Source: Acanthopleura granulata
Taxonomy: Eukaryota > Mollusca > Polyplacophora > Chitonida > Chitonidae
Length of the DNA stretch: 64,000 bases
Assembly (NCBI GenBank): GCA_016165875.1
Contig: JABBOT010000030.1
Location: forward strand, 248,001 to 312,000
Direction: 5' to 3'
A model generated the notes under the pieces. The model saw only the letters and a program-made list of their open reading frames with translations. It made no database searches and had not been told where the DNA came from. The translations under genes were made by a program, and so were the position numbers. Of the stretch, positions 35,486 to 49,400 are shown in pieces; positions within the stretch are counted from its first letter, which is position 1; the number at the start of each line of letters is the position of its first letter.

Positions 35486-35518
35486 CCCACCCATCCCCCC
35501 CATCCCCCACCCCCATCC
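35481..35518 (-). repeat. Second C-rich tract
   Basis: ACCCCCACCCATCCCCCCCA and more; the minus strand has five or more G runs with short loops. It directly follows a SINE head. Confidence 0.65.
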
Positions 35519-36007
35519 GGCCGCGAATGCCACGTTATGACTATATCTGGTTCACGTCCGTCAGTGATAGCTTGATACACCGGTACTTTCATGAAAACAA
35601 AGCGAAAATGGCTTTAACAAAAAATTAAACGACACAATGAAAGGCATTCAACAAGACGTAAAGGCTCTGTCTAAAATTGTATTACTTTTATTACCATTTC
35701 TGAGACATGAATAAATATACCTACCAATAGTAAAATCGTTATACAGTTGCAGTATTCAACAAGGTGAAGCACCATCTAATAGTTATTCCAATCGGCATTG
35801 TCATAAACCGGAAAAGATATTTTGCAAAATCTAACGCCATGCAGGTATAACAATAGAAAAGAACCCTTACAACTATATCGACACAAGATTCAGATGAAAA
35901 TAGTCATGGAAACATATATATTTTACAATTTGCCTCATATTAAAATACAAAAACGTTTCCTTCATGTCGCTGATGCATGTTATGCATGTAAACCTTTATT
36001 AACTCTA

Positions 36008-36066
36008 ACTGGGTTATTTATTTGATTTATTTGTTTGGTGTTCTAGGCCGTACTCAAGAATATTCT
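36008..36066 (-). mobile_element. SINE tail fragment
   Basis: GGTGTTCTAGGCCGTACTCA, then AGAATATTC only. Confidence 0.6.
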
Positions 36067-36532
36067 AATTGGATTATGCAAAATCAAAATATGCATCCAG
36101 CTGAGAACATTATGGCCCACTTTAACTGAGAGACTTTTTCTCGTATTTTTGGACTACTGGTATACTTTTACATCAGTTAAATTAATGCTTGAAAATACTC
36201 ATATGATAACATTACTGAGCATGGAACACAAAAAGAAAACAGTAACTGGTGATCACTTGACATAAGAATTCTGGAGGTCGCAATTTAAATCAGTACGCAA
36301 GGATATTTCTTTTGTGCAATTGATATCCGGTTAATAAACATGCTGGGTGAAACCGGAAAATAATCCCCGTCATTCGAGAGGTTTCCGACGTACACACCAC
36401 TGACAGAATACATATAAACACACATACAAAACATCGTCCCTAATTACAACCTCGTACACTCACATAAAGGAGCAAGTGCTTCAGTTATTGCATTATAAGG
36501 ATCTCTATCATCAAATTTGAGAATTTTCTATC

Positions 36533-36602
36533 ATGCACCAATCATCCTTTTCCTTCAAATGTTGTGTGTTACTCATGTTTTTCCTTGTCGGACTTTTCGG
36601 TA
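36533..36602 (+). CDS. Possible first exon encoding a signal peptide
   Basis: An ATG opens MHQSSFSFKCCVLLMFFLVG followed by LFG, then a strong GTAAGT donor in phase 1. It looks like a secretory leader. The only phase-compatible downstream candidate seen is a cysteine-run exon at 38596-38717, which may be chance. Low confidence. Confidence 0.3.
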
Positions 36603-37254
36603 AGTCCCAGTGTGTTTGGTTTGAGTTGATATCTAGTGACATAGCATTCTCTGTAATGTTCTATTTGTGTGTCTTGTCACGGTGTCACTATTATAGAATG
36701 TTGCATTATGAAGTCATACCACACCGTTTGCAACGTCACGAGGTGACGATATGGAAATCAAGAAACATATGTATATGATCTGTTCGTCTTCGTTTTTAAA
36801 TGATACTCCAACCCTACAAATCATTGGCTGAGATCGCAAACTGGAAATATGTTAAATACAGGTTTAAATCCAACCATATAAATACATCAGAAATTAAATG
36901 TTGGATTATATTTTGTTATGGTTCGTTGCGGTTAAAATACGAAAGATGACCACTTCGAGATTTCGTTGTATTTAAACAAAAGAAAATTTTCTTGAAAAAG
37001 TTTCATTGGAAGAAGCAAACTTTTGCCGATTTACAATTAAATATTGAACGATAAACACATCGTCACACGTCATTATGCAAACAATGCATTCCCAATGTTA
37101 CTCGATTACTAACACATCACTTCATCCATGAAGTCTTTATGCATGTAACAAGCTGTGAATGAACAAGGAAAGCAGGGATGTTGAACTGAGGGTTCAGATG
37201 TTCACCATAAATTGGTTCCTTAATTCATGATTTTATTGGAAAATGTTTTGTTTG

Positions 37255-37290
37255 TTTTTTTTTTTTGTTTGTTTGTTTGTTTGTTTGTTT
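37255..37290. repeat. (TTTG)n microsatellite
   Basis: A T run followed by about six GTTT units. Confidence 0.9.
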
Positions 37291-37956
37291 CCCTATACAA
37301 CATTCTGTTACCGACTTTGAAACAAAACCATGATGAAAGGCGTTGCTCGTGTCTCTATAAACCCTGCAGGATCTGTTTCGCAGACGCTGAGAGGGTTATA
37401 TTTAAGCAGAGCTCTTCAAGTAGAGCTTTCCATTAAATATCGAAGATACATTAACAATTTTCAGAAAACTATCCAGAAACCTAACCACCTACCAATAAAA
37501 ATAAACAATTTTAATGAGAATGTGTAAGCAAATATATTTACAGTCTGCTTGGGTGTTACACACAAAGGAGTTAAGGTATTTGTGATAAAAGACCTTGCTC
37601 TCAACTGTTCCGAACTTAAGCATGTGCTTAATACCCATCGAGACAAAAAGCAGCGAGAAAGAGCAGCTCAAGGTATCATCTAGCCTTAAGCAGGTTCTGT
37701 CTCCACGGTTCTGACTTAGAACAACGGCTTTACATTTACTCTAAACAGAACTCAATACATGTGAATACTCTCTCAAAACTATTGCGTACGAGTAGTACAC
37801 TTTACTGCGGCAAAAAGGCACATCCACATAATTTTTGTCCACCAGCAGCGCACAATGTGTGTAATTTACGTAGTATATCCACAATGGCGTGTATATTAGT
37901 GGTGCACATTTTTCTTTTATTTTGGACATGCACATTTGTACACAGTTGTTTTACAG

Positions 37957-38109
37957 AGTAAGGAAGATTCCAACAATCGTGCCATCTTCCAACCACCAGT
38001 ACATTGTTTCAAGGCCCCATGTCGCTTTGGTATGTGTCAATGGGGCCATGGGTTTTCACGGCTAGCAAAAGAGGCGGTATTACAGTCCTTAATATCAACA
38101 AGTATTTAA
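37957..38109 (+). CDS. Possible terminal exon of a small secreted peptide precursor
   Basis: After a pyrimidine-rich tract ending TTTTACAG, 50 codons are open to a TAA. They include FQPPVHCFKAPCRFGMCQWG. The C-x4-C-x2-G part resembles short amidated, disulphide-bonded neuropeptides (the CNMamide layout), but no dibasic cleavage site follows the Gly. A leader-like ATG reading (37884, MACILVVHIFLLFW) ends one base out of frame, at a TAA at 37959. Entry would need phase 0, which the exon at 36533 does not provide. Confidence 0.2.
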   Translation, partial: SKEDSNNRAIFQPPVHCFKAPCRFGMCQWGHGFSRLAKEAVLQSLISTSI

Positions 38110-38719
38110 CTGGTGAGAGTCGTCTAAGAAAGAAACAGAAATGTAATGGCATGATGGCCGCATAACGAGTAGACTTAAAAGGATATGGTCGCCCAAATAT
38201 TAAGTATTTTAGCGTTGTTACAGAATGACATGAATATTAGGTATTTTTCTCAAGAAGTAAAGGTTACCAAGCTTTTCGTTAATGCCAGACCCAGTATTGT
38301 ACGTTAAGTGAATGTTTAAATATAATAACAACAAAAAAATGAAAACTGAAAACTGAAAAGCCAGAATATGTAAATGGAGGGCTTTCAATTCCTTCTAACT
38401 GGAGCATGCGCACAGCGCTCGGTAAACTTCAAATGTGAAAAAACGTGGCTGATGACACTTGGTAAGAGAAGGACTTACGGCTCGCCCGTAACAAGATAGC
38501 CAAAGAGGCGTAAAAGAGAGTTCAGCAGGTTGGCAAGCAAGTCTAGAGTTGTATTTGGTGATTAGTTGTCGCAACTGAACTTCACTGCTTGACAGGTGGG
38601 TGCAAATGCTGTTGTTGTTGTGGCGGTGTTACAACGTCGAACATGATCCGCCCTTTTCGCGCTCGTACAAGATATATATTCAATGCATCGTGTTTTATTT
38701 CAACGTGTCTGATTTAGTT

Positions 38720-40250
38720 TATTCACGAACTTCCTTAAGACTTCGCAATCAGAATTTGCTTAAAAAAACAAATTTTGGGCGACCATGTATCTTTAATGGA
38801 GAAAGTCCACATAAAAACGAAGTAAGAGTCAGTGGTTGAAAAAGTATTAAAACTCTATCTGAAGATACCGTCATATGTTATGTGGGGCAGGGCTGCGATG
38901 GTTCGCTGGGTTAGCTGCCCTAAAATATTTGGATTGTACTTTTGACTATTTGTTTTTCTGATTGATGTCTTAAGCGATGCTCAAGAATGTTTCACTTACA
39001 CGACCGCTTTTAATGGCTTCATGGAACATATTGACAATGTAGGTCACCGATGACGTAACGCCTATTTTTCATGCCTCAAAGGAAGTTATTTTTCGAATCG
39101 CTTGTCATGAAGTTATCCATTGTGTGAGAAAAACTCACAGGGAATTTTATCGAGAATTGATCCCGACTTTGTTTTCCTCTTTAGTTGCTGCTTAATGGTG
39201 CACTAAGCATTATGGATAAATGTGTGCGTTGTATAATTGTGCAGAAAAACCATCTGACGTCAAAGGTGACGTACATTGTTCACATGCTCCATAAAGTTCA
39301 CCATATAAATGCACACATCTTAGTGTATGTTATTCACTGAGGCAAGCATAAAAGACAAAGGTATTTTCAGAACAATTTTAATGATCTTTCTACTAATGTT
39401 TACCTCATTTTTTAAGACTTTTTACGACAACACCCCTTCCATAATAGTTGATGTCTTCAAGGCAACGGCAATTCGTCGTGACCATCGCCGGAAAAAAAAC
39501 GGTTAATAGAAGGAAAAAAAACTATTGCAAAATGTGGAAATAGATTTAGAACGTGAGTTGACAAGGAAGCTGTATTAAAAAAACAAGTTGATTTGATAAA
39601 ATATAGTCGTCTAATCATTAAAAGACGATAAGTTATATGTAGCAATTAGCAATACAGCCTCTTCACATGAGATGTAGTTGATAAGTGTCCAGTGAAATGC
39701 AAGAGTCATCGGATCTGAACACGACGGGAAAGGTATTTATTTCAACTGATAAAAACAATACGTACCCTAGTTCTTCTAATTCTTAGGGCCTCTTTTCATC
39801 TCTTTGAAGCTAGTATACATGTATTTTCAAAAGGGATACACAGTTTCTCTTTTCTCGCAAGGTTATTTCATCTACTAAGCAATATATCGATATCTTTTCA
39901 TTTGCGAATAGAAGCTGGGAGAGACAAGTGACGCTTTTTTGCTATCATCATTATAAAATTTGTCCTAAAAACTATAAAAATAAGAGTAAACCAGTTTGTC
40001 ACAATTTTGGAGGGGTGAGGGGAAATCCCGTCATGTTGACTATTATTAAAAGAATTTTAATATAAAAGGCAAAACTACCTCGGAGATCGAAAACGGATTT
40101 CCGGATAATGTGAAATGAACCCTGATAAACTAAATCAGTTAACTCCTGAATACAAGGCAAAGAATTAACAACTTCAAACTGCAGATGCTATGCGGACTGA
40201 CAGATCCTCACATTTACATCTACAATTCTTTAGCATTTGTTTGTTTCTTT
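38720..40250. other. Downstream of gene B, no gene seen
   Basis: AT-rich with one SINE tail scrap. It probably includes the gene B 3' untranslated region; a minus-strand AATAAA near 39736 is one candidate end. Confidence 0.35.
38948..39012 (-). mobile_element. SINE tail fragment
   Basis: Diverged ATGCTCAAGAATGTTTCACT, then TACACGACCGC. Confidence 0.5.
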
Positions 40251-40251
40251 T

Positions 40252-40418
40252 TTATCCCGCTGGAGTAACAGCACAGCTAGTTGGGTGTTTGAGAGACGAA
40301 AACTTCTTGCACAGCAACACTGAGACAGCTAGGAAACAAAGGAGAAAAACTGCCAATACAACAACAACGGGTATGAAAACGGCGTAAAAATTGCACTCTG
40401 GTTCACTCTTTTTAACAC
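40252..40418 (-). CDS. Gene B exon 10: transmembrane helix and tail
   Basis: A 167-bp terminal exon including the stop. It encodes FYAVFIPVVVVLAVFLLCF plus LAVSVLL as the helix, then CKKFSSLKHP and a tail of about 19 residues. A minor alternative is that this exon follows a different upstream exon, but phase and position fit gene B. Confidence 0.82.
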
Positions 40419-43400
40419 CTGAAAAAGGAAACGAAATATTTGTCATTGGTCATGGTTTCAAGTCATGTTATTATTAAGTGTGAAGACAACACAGCATTTA
40501 AATGACGCTAGCAAGTGAAATCTAACACATTGCAGTTAACATCACCGGACCTTTTGGGTGATAAAGGTGGGTTGTTCTGGCGGGGGGGAGAGGGGGGGTA
40601 CAAAATTCCTGCTAACTGTGGGAAGCTGAGGCAAAACTATAAATCACCGATAACGTGTGACCAAATATCACTCTGACGTTGCAGCTCTGGTTTTACTCTC
40701 TTTGCCTGTCATGAATTCTTCGGCTTCGGCGAAAAGTACGAATGGGTAGGCTGGTCTTTTTTCGAAAAGGTTGGTTACAGAGTCGAAGCTACGGTCTTCA
40801 GAATCGGTGACCCTTGCGTACTTTTCGCAGAAGGCGATTAATTTATTATAAGCAAAGAGAGTAAAACCAGAGCTGCGACGATAGTGTGATAGGGTTACAC
40901 CCTCTCGCTGATACACGTGTCAGTTTGTCCTAGTTAGGTATCTATTAATTGTTCATGTAAATGGGTAAATAGTAGCAATTTTATACGGCCCGAAGCAGAA
41001 TGGGGTAAGACAATGCAGGGATGTCAATTGTAAGCCAATAAGCTTAAAAAAAACCAATCTGAAACGTCACTCTGCTTCAGGCAGTTCATTATGGTCCAAA
41101 AAATCACTGTGAACAAAAATGCCTCCAAAATATTGAAGACCATATTTGGAATCAGCAAGAAATGGTCTTTCAGATTATATGTACTTGGCTTAGATGTGGT
41201 CTGTTCTTTCACCTATACAATGGTGGTCAGTCTTATGGCAGGAAAATTTTTTAATACCAAATATTTATGTTATTGTCCATTCACTTAATGACGCGGTTTG
41301 AGGTGGAACACAACAAGCTTTGCGCTTGATTTTCCACAATTTCGCGTCAATTGTCTGAATACAGATGCTGACGATGCCATTTAATTAGCAGTATACGTCA
41401 GGAATTCATCGAATATATGAATGATTTCCTACTAAATCGAGAACAGCTAGTTGTCCATTGCTACATAGTAATACAAATGCTGCGCGTGTTTGCAAATAAA
41501 TCATTCACTTCATATGACTAGACATTAAACACAACAGGCGTTCCCATTTGGCTTGATACCTGTAGCGCGGTTGGTAAAGTGGTGGCGCAAGACAAAGACA
41601 TTACGTGAGTTCCGGTCTCACTCGAGCCAGTATTTTCGCTGGTCTCAATTTAGCAGGGTTACAAATCATATCTATTTGGTTATACCACATCTGTCTATCT
41701 TACTTGTTCCACAGGTCTCGATTTATCAGAATAGGAAATCATATCTGGGGTTACCATGCCGGCTGACTTACTTGGTGCAGGGCAGTTTTCCACTCTCTCC
41801 CCGGTTACGTACAGCATGTACACCATTCCTTTCTCGTCCTTTTCTTCGACCGGAGTCTCGGCTTCCATTGTGGTATTTGCCTCACGTCTCCGTCTGCCGT
41901 AGTTAAACACATTGCTTCCGGAACACAAGGAAACCTGCAAAAGTTATTTCGATTTGAAAACTTTCTTGGCGAAAACACAGCAAAAACAAAACGTTGACAT
42001 CAGGTGAGAGACACTTTCATTTTGTTTCGAAAGATACTTTCGTTTTTCTAAACAGTTTTTATTTTCACGTGAATAACTAGAATAGTTCTAGGAGCTAGAA
42101 CTAGAAGCTCTTCCTATCACAGTATTATCTTTTCTCTTTCATATTCTTTAGCCTTCACAAAGTAAACATGTAAAAAAAGATCTGAATCAAACTTTCTTTT
42201 TTAACACCTTTAAAATTCAATGAAAATGGCTTCATACAGACCACATTCAATTTTCCATCTTCATAGTGGTTATGTGCACTTCGTTTGAATGAAAGTTTAC
42301 CCTCTGAAATCCACATTTCACTTATCTCTCTACAAAATACACTTAGACTGTGGGTAGAACGTACAGTGTGAACCCATTCACAACACGCTTACCCCTCCAC
42401 ATGTCTGCGGGCAGAGTGTATACTCGCAGGTGACGTTAACGACTCTGGACGCTTCCATTCTGAATGCAATGACGTCAACGTGGATCTCCACTCCTGTGGA
42501 TGGCGTCTCACGACGGACGTTGGACACGATTGCCAGAGCATCCTGAGTACGGCACCTGGAAGCAAAGAGCTTATATTACTTTTGTTATTATTATTATTAC
42601 TGTTATTATTATTATTATCATTGTTATTATTCTTCTTGTTGTTGCTGTTATTATTATTATTACATAGAGTAATAAAACAGCTCCTGCATGTCGCAGGGTG
42701 GAATATCGTGATTTGCCCCATCAAGGCAACTGATGTACTTGAAAGACCCAGCGTTGGCAAATCACGATGTTCCACTCTACAACATGCAATAGTTCTTTTA
42801 TTATACCGTGTGATTCATAAGGGTGTGGCAGCGTGTCGTTTTTCGCTCTGCTTTATACACCAGACAGAATGTACATCTGAAAATAGCTGCTGCAGACGGC
42901 AAAAATTGACTACAAAATTAAACACAGCTCACGATACATAAGTATGTAGTTGTGTCCTAAGCTTCTTGGGTCCTCCCATGGGCTCCATCAGGTTTGCTCC
43001 CACTATAATGCTGACCGCCGTCGTATAAGTGAAATATACTGAAGTGCGGTGTAAAACGCAAATCAAAATATAAATAAATAAAAAGAAATGATAAAAACAA
43101 AAACAAAAAAAACCAGAAAAAAAATCTTGACCATCAATTTCACAAATAGTCACTAGACTCAACTTTCTCCTGTATGAAAACAAAAATGGTGCAAATTTTC
43201 TGTTAACAAATCCGAAATGTCTTATGTCTGAAGTTAACAATAACTTATGCTGGTTGTGCTTTGATTAAAAGCCAGAGGTTTTTTAAGAACCTGGCGCTGT
43301 GCGGTGGTTTCCACCGGACTATTACAATAAGTCTGATGGTTGTTAAAGTGAACGATGTTTATACACTTTTTGACGTGTCGTTCTTAAGAAGTAATACATG

Positions 43401-46400
43401 CAGAAAAAAAATGTTGAAAGTAATTGCATGTAAATGCCCGCAGAAATCCATTTCACTTGTCCTTGGGTTAAAATTCAAAATCTTCTTTCAAACTTGAAAG
43501 GGAAACATTGGTTTCTAAAACGCAACATGTTTTAATTACGGTTTTCATTTTTAATTTCAACTGGGGACCCTGTGAGAGCTTATGGTTTATCAAATGATCT
43601 CGAGGAATCCCTCTGGTGTGTGCATATGTAGTGTGTCTTCCTATGGTAGGGCGAGTTCATGCAAGCAAAGTGCTGCCGCCACTGGAACATCAGACCGAGG
43701 ACACCAAACATGACACCCCACCCAGTCACATTATACAGATATCGAACCGACTAGTCCTGTTTCCTTGCTCTAGCCTCTCAATGCCTAGTATTGAGAAGCG
43801 AAGTAGCAGCATGTACCATTTTTAAAATTTTGGTAGGATCCCGACTCGTGCTTGAACCGGGATTTCTCGACCTCGATGCGAACCCTCTAACCATCAAGCC
43901 ACCGAGGCGGTCTTCAATAGGGAGATTCGAGTTAGAACTCCTATGTCACTGAAGATAAAAATGGTCCAACTGTATCTTGTGAAATGCCTAAAATGTTAGG
44001 CAACCTGTGTTGACGTTAATTTCGGATCACGTCCCCTCCGTGCAACGGAGGCAGATAACCTTTTTTTCCTTCACAAATGTTCAGCTTCTCAGCTGCCTCC
44101 ATCGTTCGCCAACTAAATAACTTTTGGTGAAAAAATTTTCAAATTTGTTTGTAGGAAACGTAAAAAAACAGTTGGATGACATTTTTGTCAGTTCACATGA
44201 TACAAGACCAGCAGAGATAAAAACCCTTTGTACAACTAAACAGCCTTCTTTTCTAATTTTAAAATAATTACTTAAACATTTATATCAAAGCTTGTAATAG
44301 AGGCACATAACTCCGCCTACCTGTTTGTGATTATGGGAAATCCTCCGGGCAAATTCCCAGGTCTGGCATAGCAGGAATCCAAGCGAAAATCCCTGTTATT
44401 TGCTGACGAGAAAAGAGAGGGAAATATATGTATTACTGACTGAAATGGTTCACCGATTACGTCGGAATCCCTGTAAGATTATGGTGTCATTAACACTACG
44501 TCCAGCCATTGAGAATTTGCTTTTGGTTGTCAATGCGGTGAAGGACCAAACATATAAAGTTAAACAACAACATATATGTACACAACACCATAGAAAGAGC
44601 ATTTTAACATCGCATGCGCGGTAAAGATGATCTTTAGGGTAGGATAAACAACACCATAGAAAGAGCATTGCATTTCGTATGATATACAGTAACAACCTAT
44701 TAGGTTAGGGGTAGGTTTCCTCGTTTCATTTAGATAAGGCATAAAGTACGGGAACCTCCGTGGCTCAGTTGGTTAACGTGCTAGCGCAGGGTAATGAACC
44801 AGAAGCCTCCCACCACTGCGGTTGTTGTGAGTTTAAGTCCAGCTCATGTTGGCTTCCTCTCCGGCCGTACGTGGGAAGGTCCGCCAGCTACCCGCTGAAG
44901 GTCGTGTGGTTCTCTCGGGCTCTACCCGATTTCCTCCCGCCATAATGCAGACCGGGGTGGTCTAAGTGAAATATTCTTGAGTACAGCGTAAAACACCAAT
45001 GAAGTAAAGAATCTTGAATTATTCTTCGTATCAGCTGTAACCATTAGTCTGTGTTATATTGTATCCGTGCATAAACCGGGATTCTGCTGGTAGGCTAAGC
45101 ATCCCCGAGGTCTGGTTGCTTTCTTTTCATGTTATTGTGTACACATCTTAAATGTGATGACAGCGCAGCGTCTCGAGTAATTCTGTACCAGTGACGTGTA
45201 GTTTTTTTGCATTTAACATCGCATGCGCTGTAAAGATGATCTTTAGGGTAGGATAAAATTTTCTCGGTCGTCCAAGACAATTTAAGACATGGCGGACGTT
45301 GGCTCTACTTGTTGGATTCAAAAGTTTTAACGCCTGGATTGCTGTTGAAATATGGCTTACGGATGCTGGTTTAATTTAACAATTGTCATGATTTATTCTT
45401 TCAATAAGATTACAACAGGAAAGTTTTGTGAAACCTACACCAAGTCCCAACCAAAAACAATGGAGAAACCAACATGTGATTGTGATCTACTTACTGACTG
45501 ATGTGTTAATGCGAAACACGAAGGAGATTGGGTCGCCCACTGTGATAGGCTCTCCCTGGGCTATGATGGTGTTAGTGTCAGTCCAGCGGACTTCCCGAAT
45601 TAGCGGCTGTACCATTCTGGTGACGTTCACGATCTGCGGATTACCTCCTCTGAAACAGAACGAACGGAAAGAGTCCTGTGGGGTCAATTTGTAATCATTT
45701 CCTTCGCCTCGTTACAGTAGTCTTGTCGTCAAGATCTACGGCCTCCAATATGTGGCGACCTTTACATAAATCGAATATTCATGAGTACGGTAACCATCCC
45801 ACGTACAAAATAAATAACTATTTCAATAAATTATAGTCATTAGTATGCCATTGCATTAGGGTATGTATGTTTGGGATTTACGTCGTAATCGTGGTAAGAC
45901 GAAACCATGGCGCCAAATTATGCCGAAGACAGCAGACATGACAAACCTGTTCCCTTCCTCTAATCTATCATTGTTTAGCGCCAAACGACACAGCAGAAAG
46001 TACGAGGAATGATCCCGGTTCTCCTGGCATCAAAGCGGACGCTCTATCCACCACGCCAACGAGACACTTTCTGGTAGAAAGCAGACGGGGTTTAGTAGAC
46101 ACCCGCAGACACGGCCAACATCTAGTTAACAACTGAACGCTATACCTTATACATACTTTGACTAACTGTAATATCTAGAGTAGCAAGGCGCATATGTTTC
46201 GTTTTATAGTAAAATAAACGAATTAGACAAATGCGACTGAGATTTATATTGGGGGGGGGGTGGAGGGACGGCACTAAAAGCCACGTTTAAATACATATAA
46301 ACACGTTACATGTACACGAGTTGGATGCAGACTAACTTAGTACACCTGCACCTTCCCTGGTGTCCGTATGACGTATTCGCAAATTGATGACACCTTCTAA

Positions 46401-49400
46401 TTTTATACATGTTTCCACTCTCGTAATTCTGCAGGGGTTTTTTGTGCTGAATGCTTTCTAGCGATCACCACTAAGGATTTTCAATACATTTTTGCAAGGT
46501 TTACGAATAATGTCTGTTTCGAAACCTCATTTGTTATAGTTCTCTGTCTCTCAATAGCCCCTACATGGGAAGTCGTCCCACGGTGTTGTTGGAGTGGGGT
46601 ATATTTTTTTTCTTGCAGATAAAAAGAGAACATCTGCTTGAATGCGAATGTGGAGTACAATTACTATGCAACATATGTGTGGAAAATTGGAGTGTTGTGA
46701 CTGATACGTTTAGTTTTACCAGAAAGGCAAAAGTAAGATCAAAACAGATTTCCATATTTTAGGGCGTTGCCCTGAGAATATTCCCTTCATAATATGAATA
46801 TCATTACGTGAACCAACATTATTTGTGCGTATTTGATGTCAAGCTAGGGGGCTCTAATACATTGCAAAGTATCACGTTGGTTCAAGTAATAATATTTCTA
46901 TAAATAGAAGAAAGAAATGAAATAAATTCCAGAACCATTAAACCTGCACATTCACCATATTAGTCCATGTCTCGTAGATCTTTATCCCGCCCCCCCTCCC
47001 CTCCCCTCCCCCAGAACAGCGGTAACACGTGGCTAACAATATGCAGATAAAAGTTAAAAGTGCTCAGGGCTTTGTTTCATACGACTGCTTTAACTTCATA
47101 TAGTAACATGAGTTACGGAGAAAACGATTAAATTAGGCAAGAGACAGGTTTTATTCGTTTACAATTTGCAAAGCTCAATATTAAACATATCTGCAACTAT
47201 ATTTATTTGTTTGTTTATTTGATTGGTGTTTTACGCTGCGCTCAAGTATATTTCACTTAGACGCTGGCATTATGGCGGGAGGAGACCGGGCAAAGACCGG
47301 GGGGAAACGTACGACCATCCCCAGGTTGCTGGCAGACCTTCCCACGTACGACCGGAGAGGAAGTATATATGGATAATATGTGGTACATACTTCCGATGAA
47401 AGCTGAGTGAAGCCAACCATATGTAAATGCTTGAAGTGTTAGCATATCGAGTAGTTATATTATGGGGAAATACACCAGCATGTGTTTATCAGCTCACCTT
47501 ATTAATGTACGACAAAGCCCTAGTCGTATATTCACGATATAATTCGTAAGATAAAACTTGTTTATAGATCTTTCTTGATTGATTGATTGATTGATTGATT
47601 TATTTATTTATTTGATTGGTGTTTTACGCCATAGTCGACAGTATTTCACAGCATTATGGAGGGAGGAAATCGGACAGAGTCCGGTGGAACCCACGACCAT
47701 CCGCAGGCTGATCTTTCTTGAAATAATAGCGGATATATTATCGTGTAAAAAAGGCACTGTGATCGCTCATCTTTACAAATGGATATGTTTAATTGATGGT
47801 CTATAGCACGGCAAGATCTGTGGTATATCAACTTCAAACGAATACCTGTGAAGCCCTTAGTGAAGTTAACAGAAATTCATATTTACCTATTTTCGACTTG
47901 TATGGTACTAGATGCTTCGCCAGTCTCTGTGCAGCAAAACTGGTACACTTCGTCACTAGCCGTAAGTATCCCTTGGGCATACATTAAGCGTACTGTATAA
48001 CAGTGCCTCTGACCAGCTTCCTGGAAAGATAAGAACCGAATGAATAGCGAACACAGATTCGCACAAAAACTTGTTATCCAATGTCGGCTCAACTGAAGCT
48101 GTGGCAAGCAGTTGTGGTTTGCCGCGTCGCATCTATAGCGGAAATCGGCCATCACTTTTATTTATTTATTTCATTCGTGTTTTACTCCGTAATCATTAAC
48201 ATTTCACCTGTTCGAGAGCGGCCAGCATTATGGCGAGAGGAAATCGAGCAGAGTCAGGACGAAACAATTACGGAGGTGAATGGAACAACCCGCAATGAAC
48301 CAAAGGTAAAGAGTGAAGAGGTATATATAACACAGTGACTGCAGACTGTTTTGGAAACTGGTCTCCATTTTGGCCTAATTCGAATAAGACATAGTACAAG
48401 AGGGCTACTGTAGCTGGATGCTGCTACTATCTAACCATCTACACATGAACAAATTAAAATAAAAGGGCTGAGGTAAACTGAGAAAAGGTCGAATTTCACG
48501 AGTTTCGCGTGACCGTTTAGTAATTTCCCGCGGTACAGTAAAACCCTAGCTAAGATAAAATGACAAGTGGCCGGTTTCCATGGAAACCGTGTGATCATTT
48601 GACAACTATCACACTGCTTTCGGTGCTCTGCTTTTTCTCTCTATACCCTAGTCTTCATATTACTTACAGTGAAGTCCTGCTGCTTGGCGCTATAGCATGG
48701 TCCACCGGGCAACAGCGACAGATTCTTCTGGAATCGAAGGCCGTCCCATTCTGGGATTCCGTTAGAAAACATGACGTCAGAGGTGCACAGAGGGTTGTTC
48801 AAAATTTCCCCTGTGTCCGGGTCTTGCACGGCCAGTTTGCCCGTGAACGTTGATGACAGGCTGTGTTGGGGATACAGCTGGATGACCATGTCGTCGTTGG
48901 AGCACACCAAACCGGCTGCAAGTAGCAATCGTGGGAAGTGATTGCACCGATAATCAAATTAATTAACGTATAGATTTTTGCTTGCATATTGACCGACGGA
49001 TTGGTTGATTCAGCGTTATATTGTTACTAGCTGGCCAACATACAGAGTTGCTCATTTATAAATGCACCTATTTACATGCCTGGTTGTTGCATTTCTTGAA
49101 AGATAAAAATACAAGTTTGTGATTTTATGGACTATGATGGAAGGAAACCGGACGAAAAAGCATGACCATTGGCAGGTTCGCCAGCAACGTGCGGATGGTC
49201 CTGGGTTTCTCCCGAACTTTGCTCAGTTTCCTCCCACCTTAATGGTGACCGCCATCGTCTAAGTGAAATATTCGTAAGTACGCCGAAAAACATCAATCAA
49301 ATAATAAATAATAAAACGTGGGCCATGAATACATTCACCATATGCTATCTCAAGGAACTAATGATGGCAAATGCACCCGCTGAGTTTCATCAGTCCATCG

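Noticed and set aside
38596..38717. Cysteine-run exon after an acceptor
   Set aside because: The run comes from TGT/GTT triplets and the acceptor is mediocre; kept only as a possible partner of the exon at 36533.
42480..42941. Long plus-strand open frame with a poly-Leu run
   Set aside because: The Leu run is a TTA/TTG microsatellite and its start is antisense to gene B exon 8.
43840..43915. tRNA gene candidate on the minus strand
   Set aside because: It is part of a SINE with a long conserved body.
44757..44845. tRNA gene candidate
   Set aside because: It has A and B boxes, but it is the head of a SINE with an attached body and tail and cannot be folded into a clean cloverleaf by eye.
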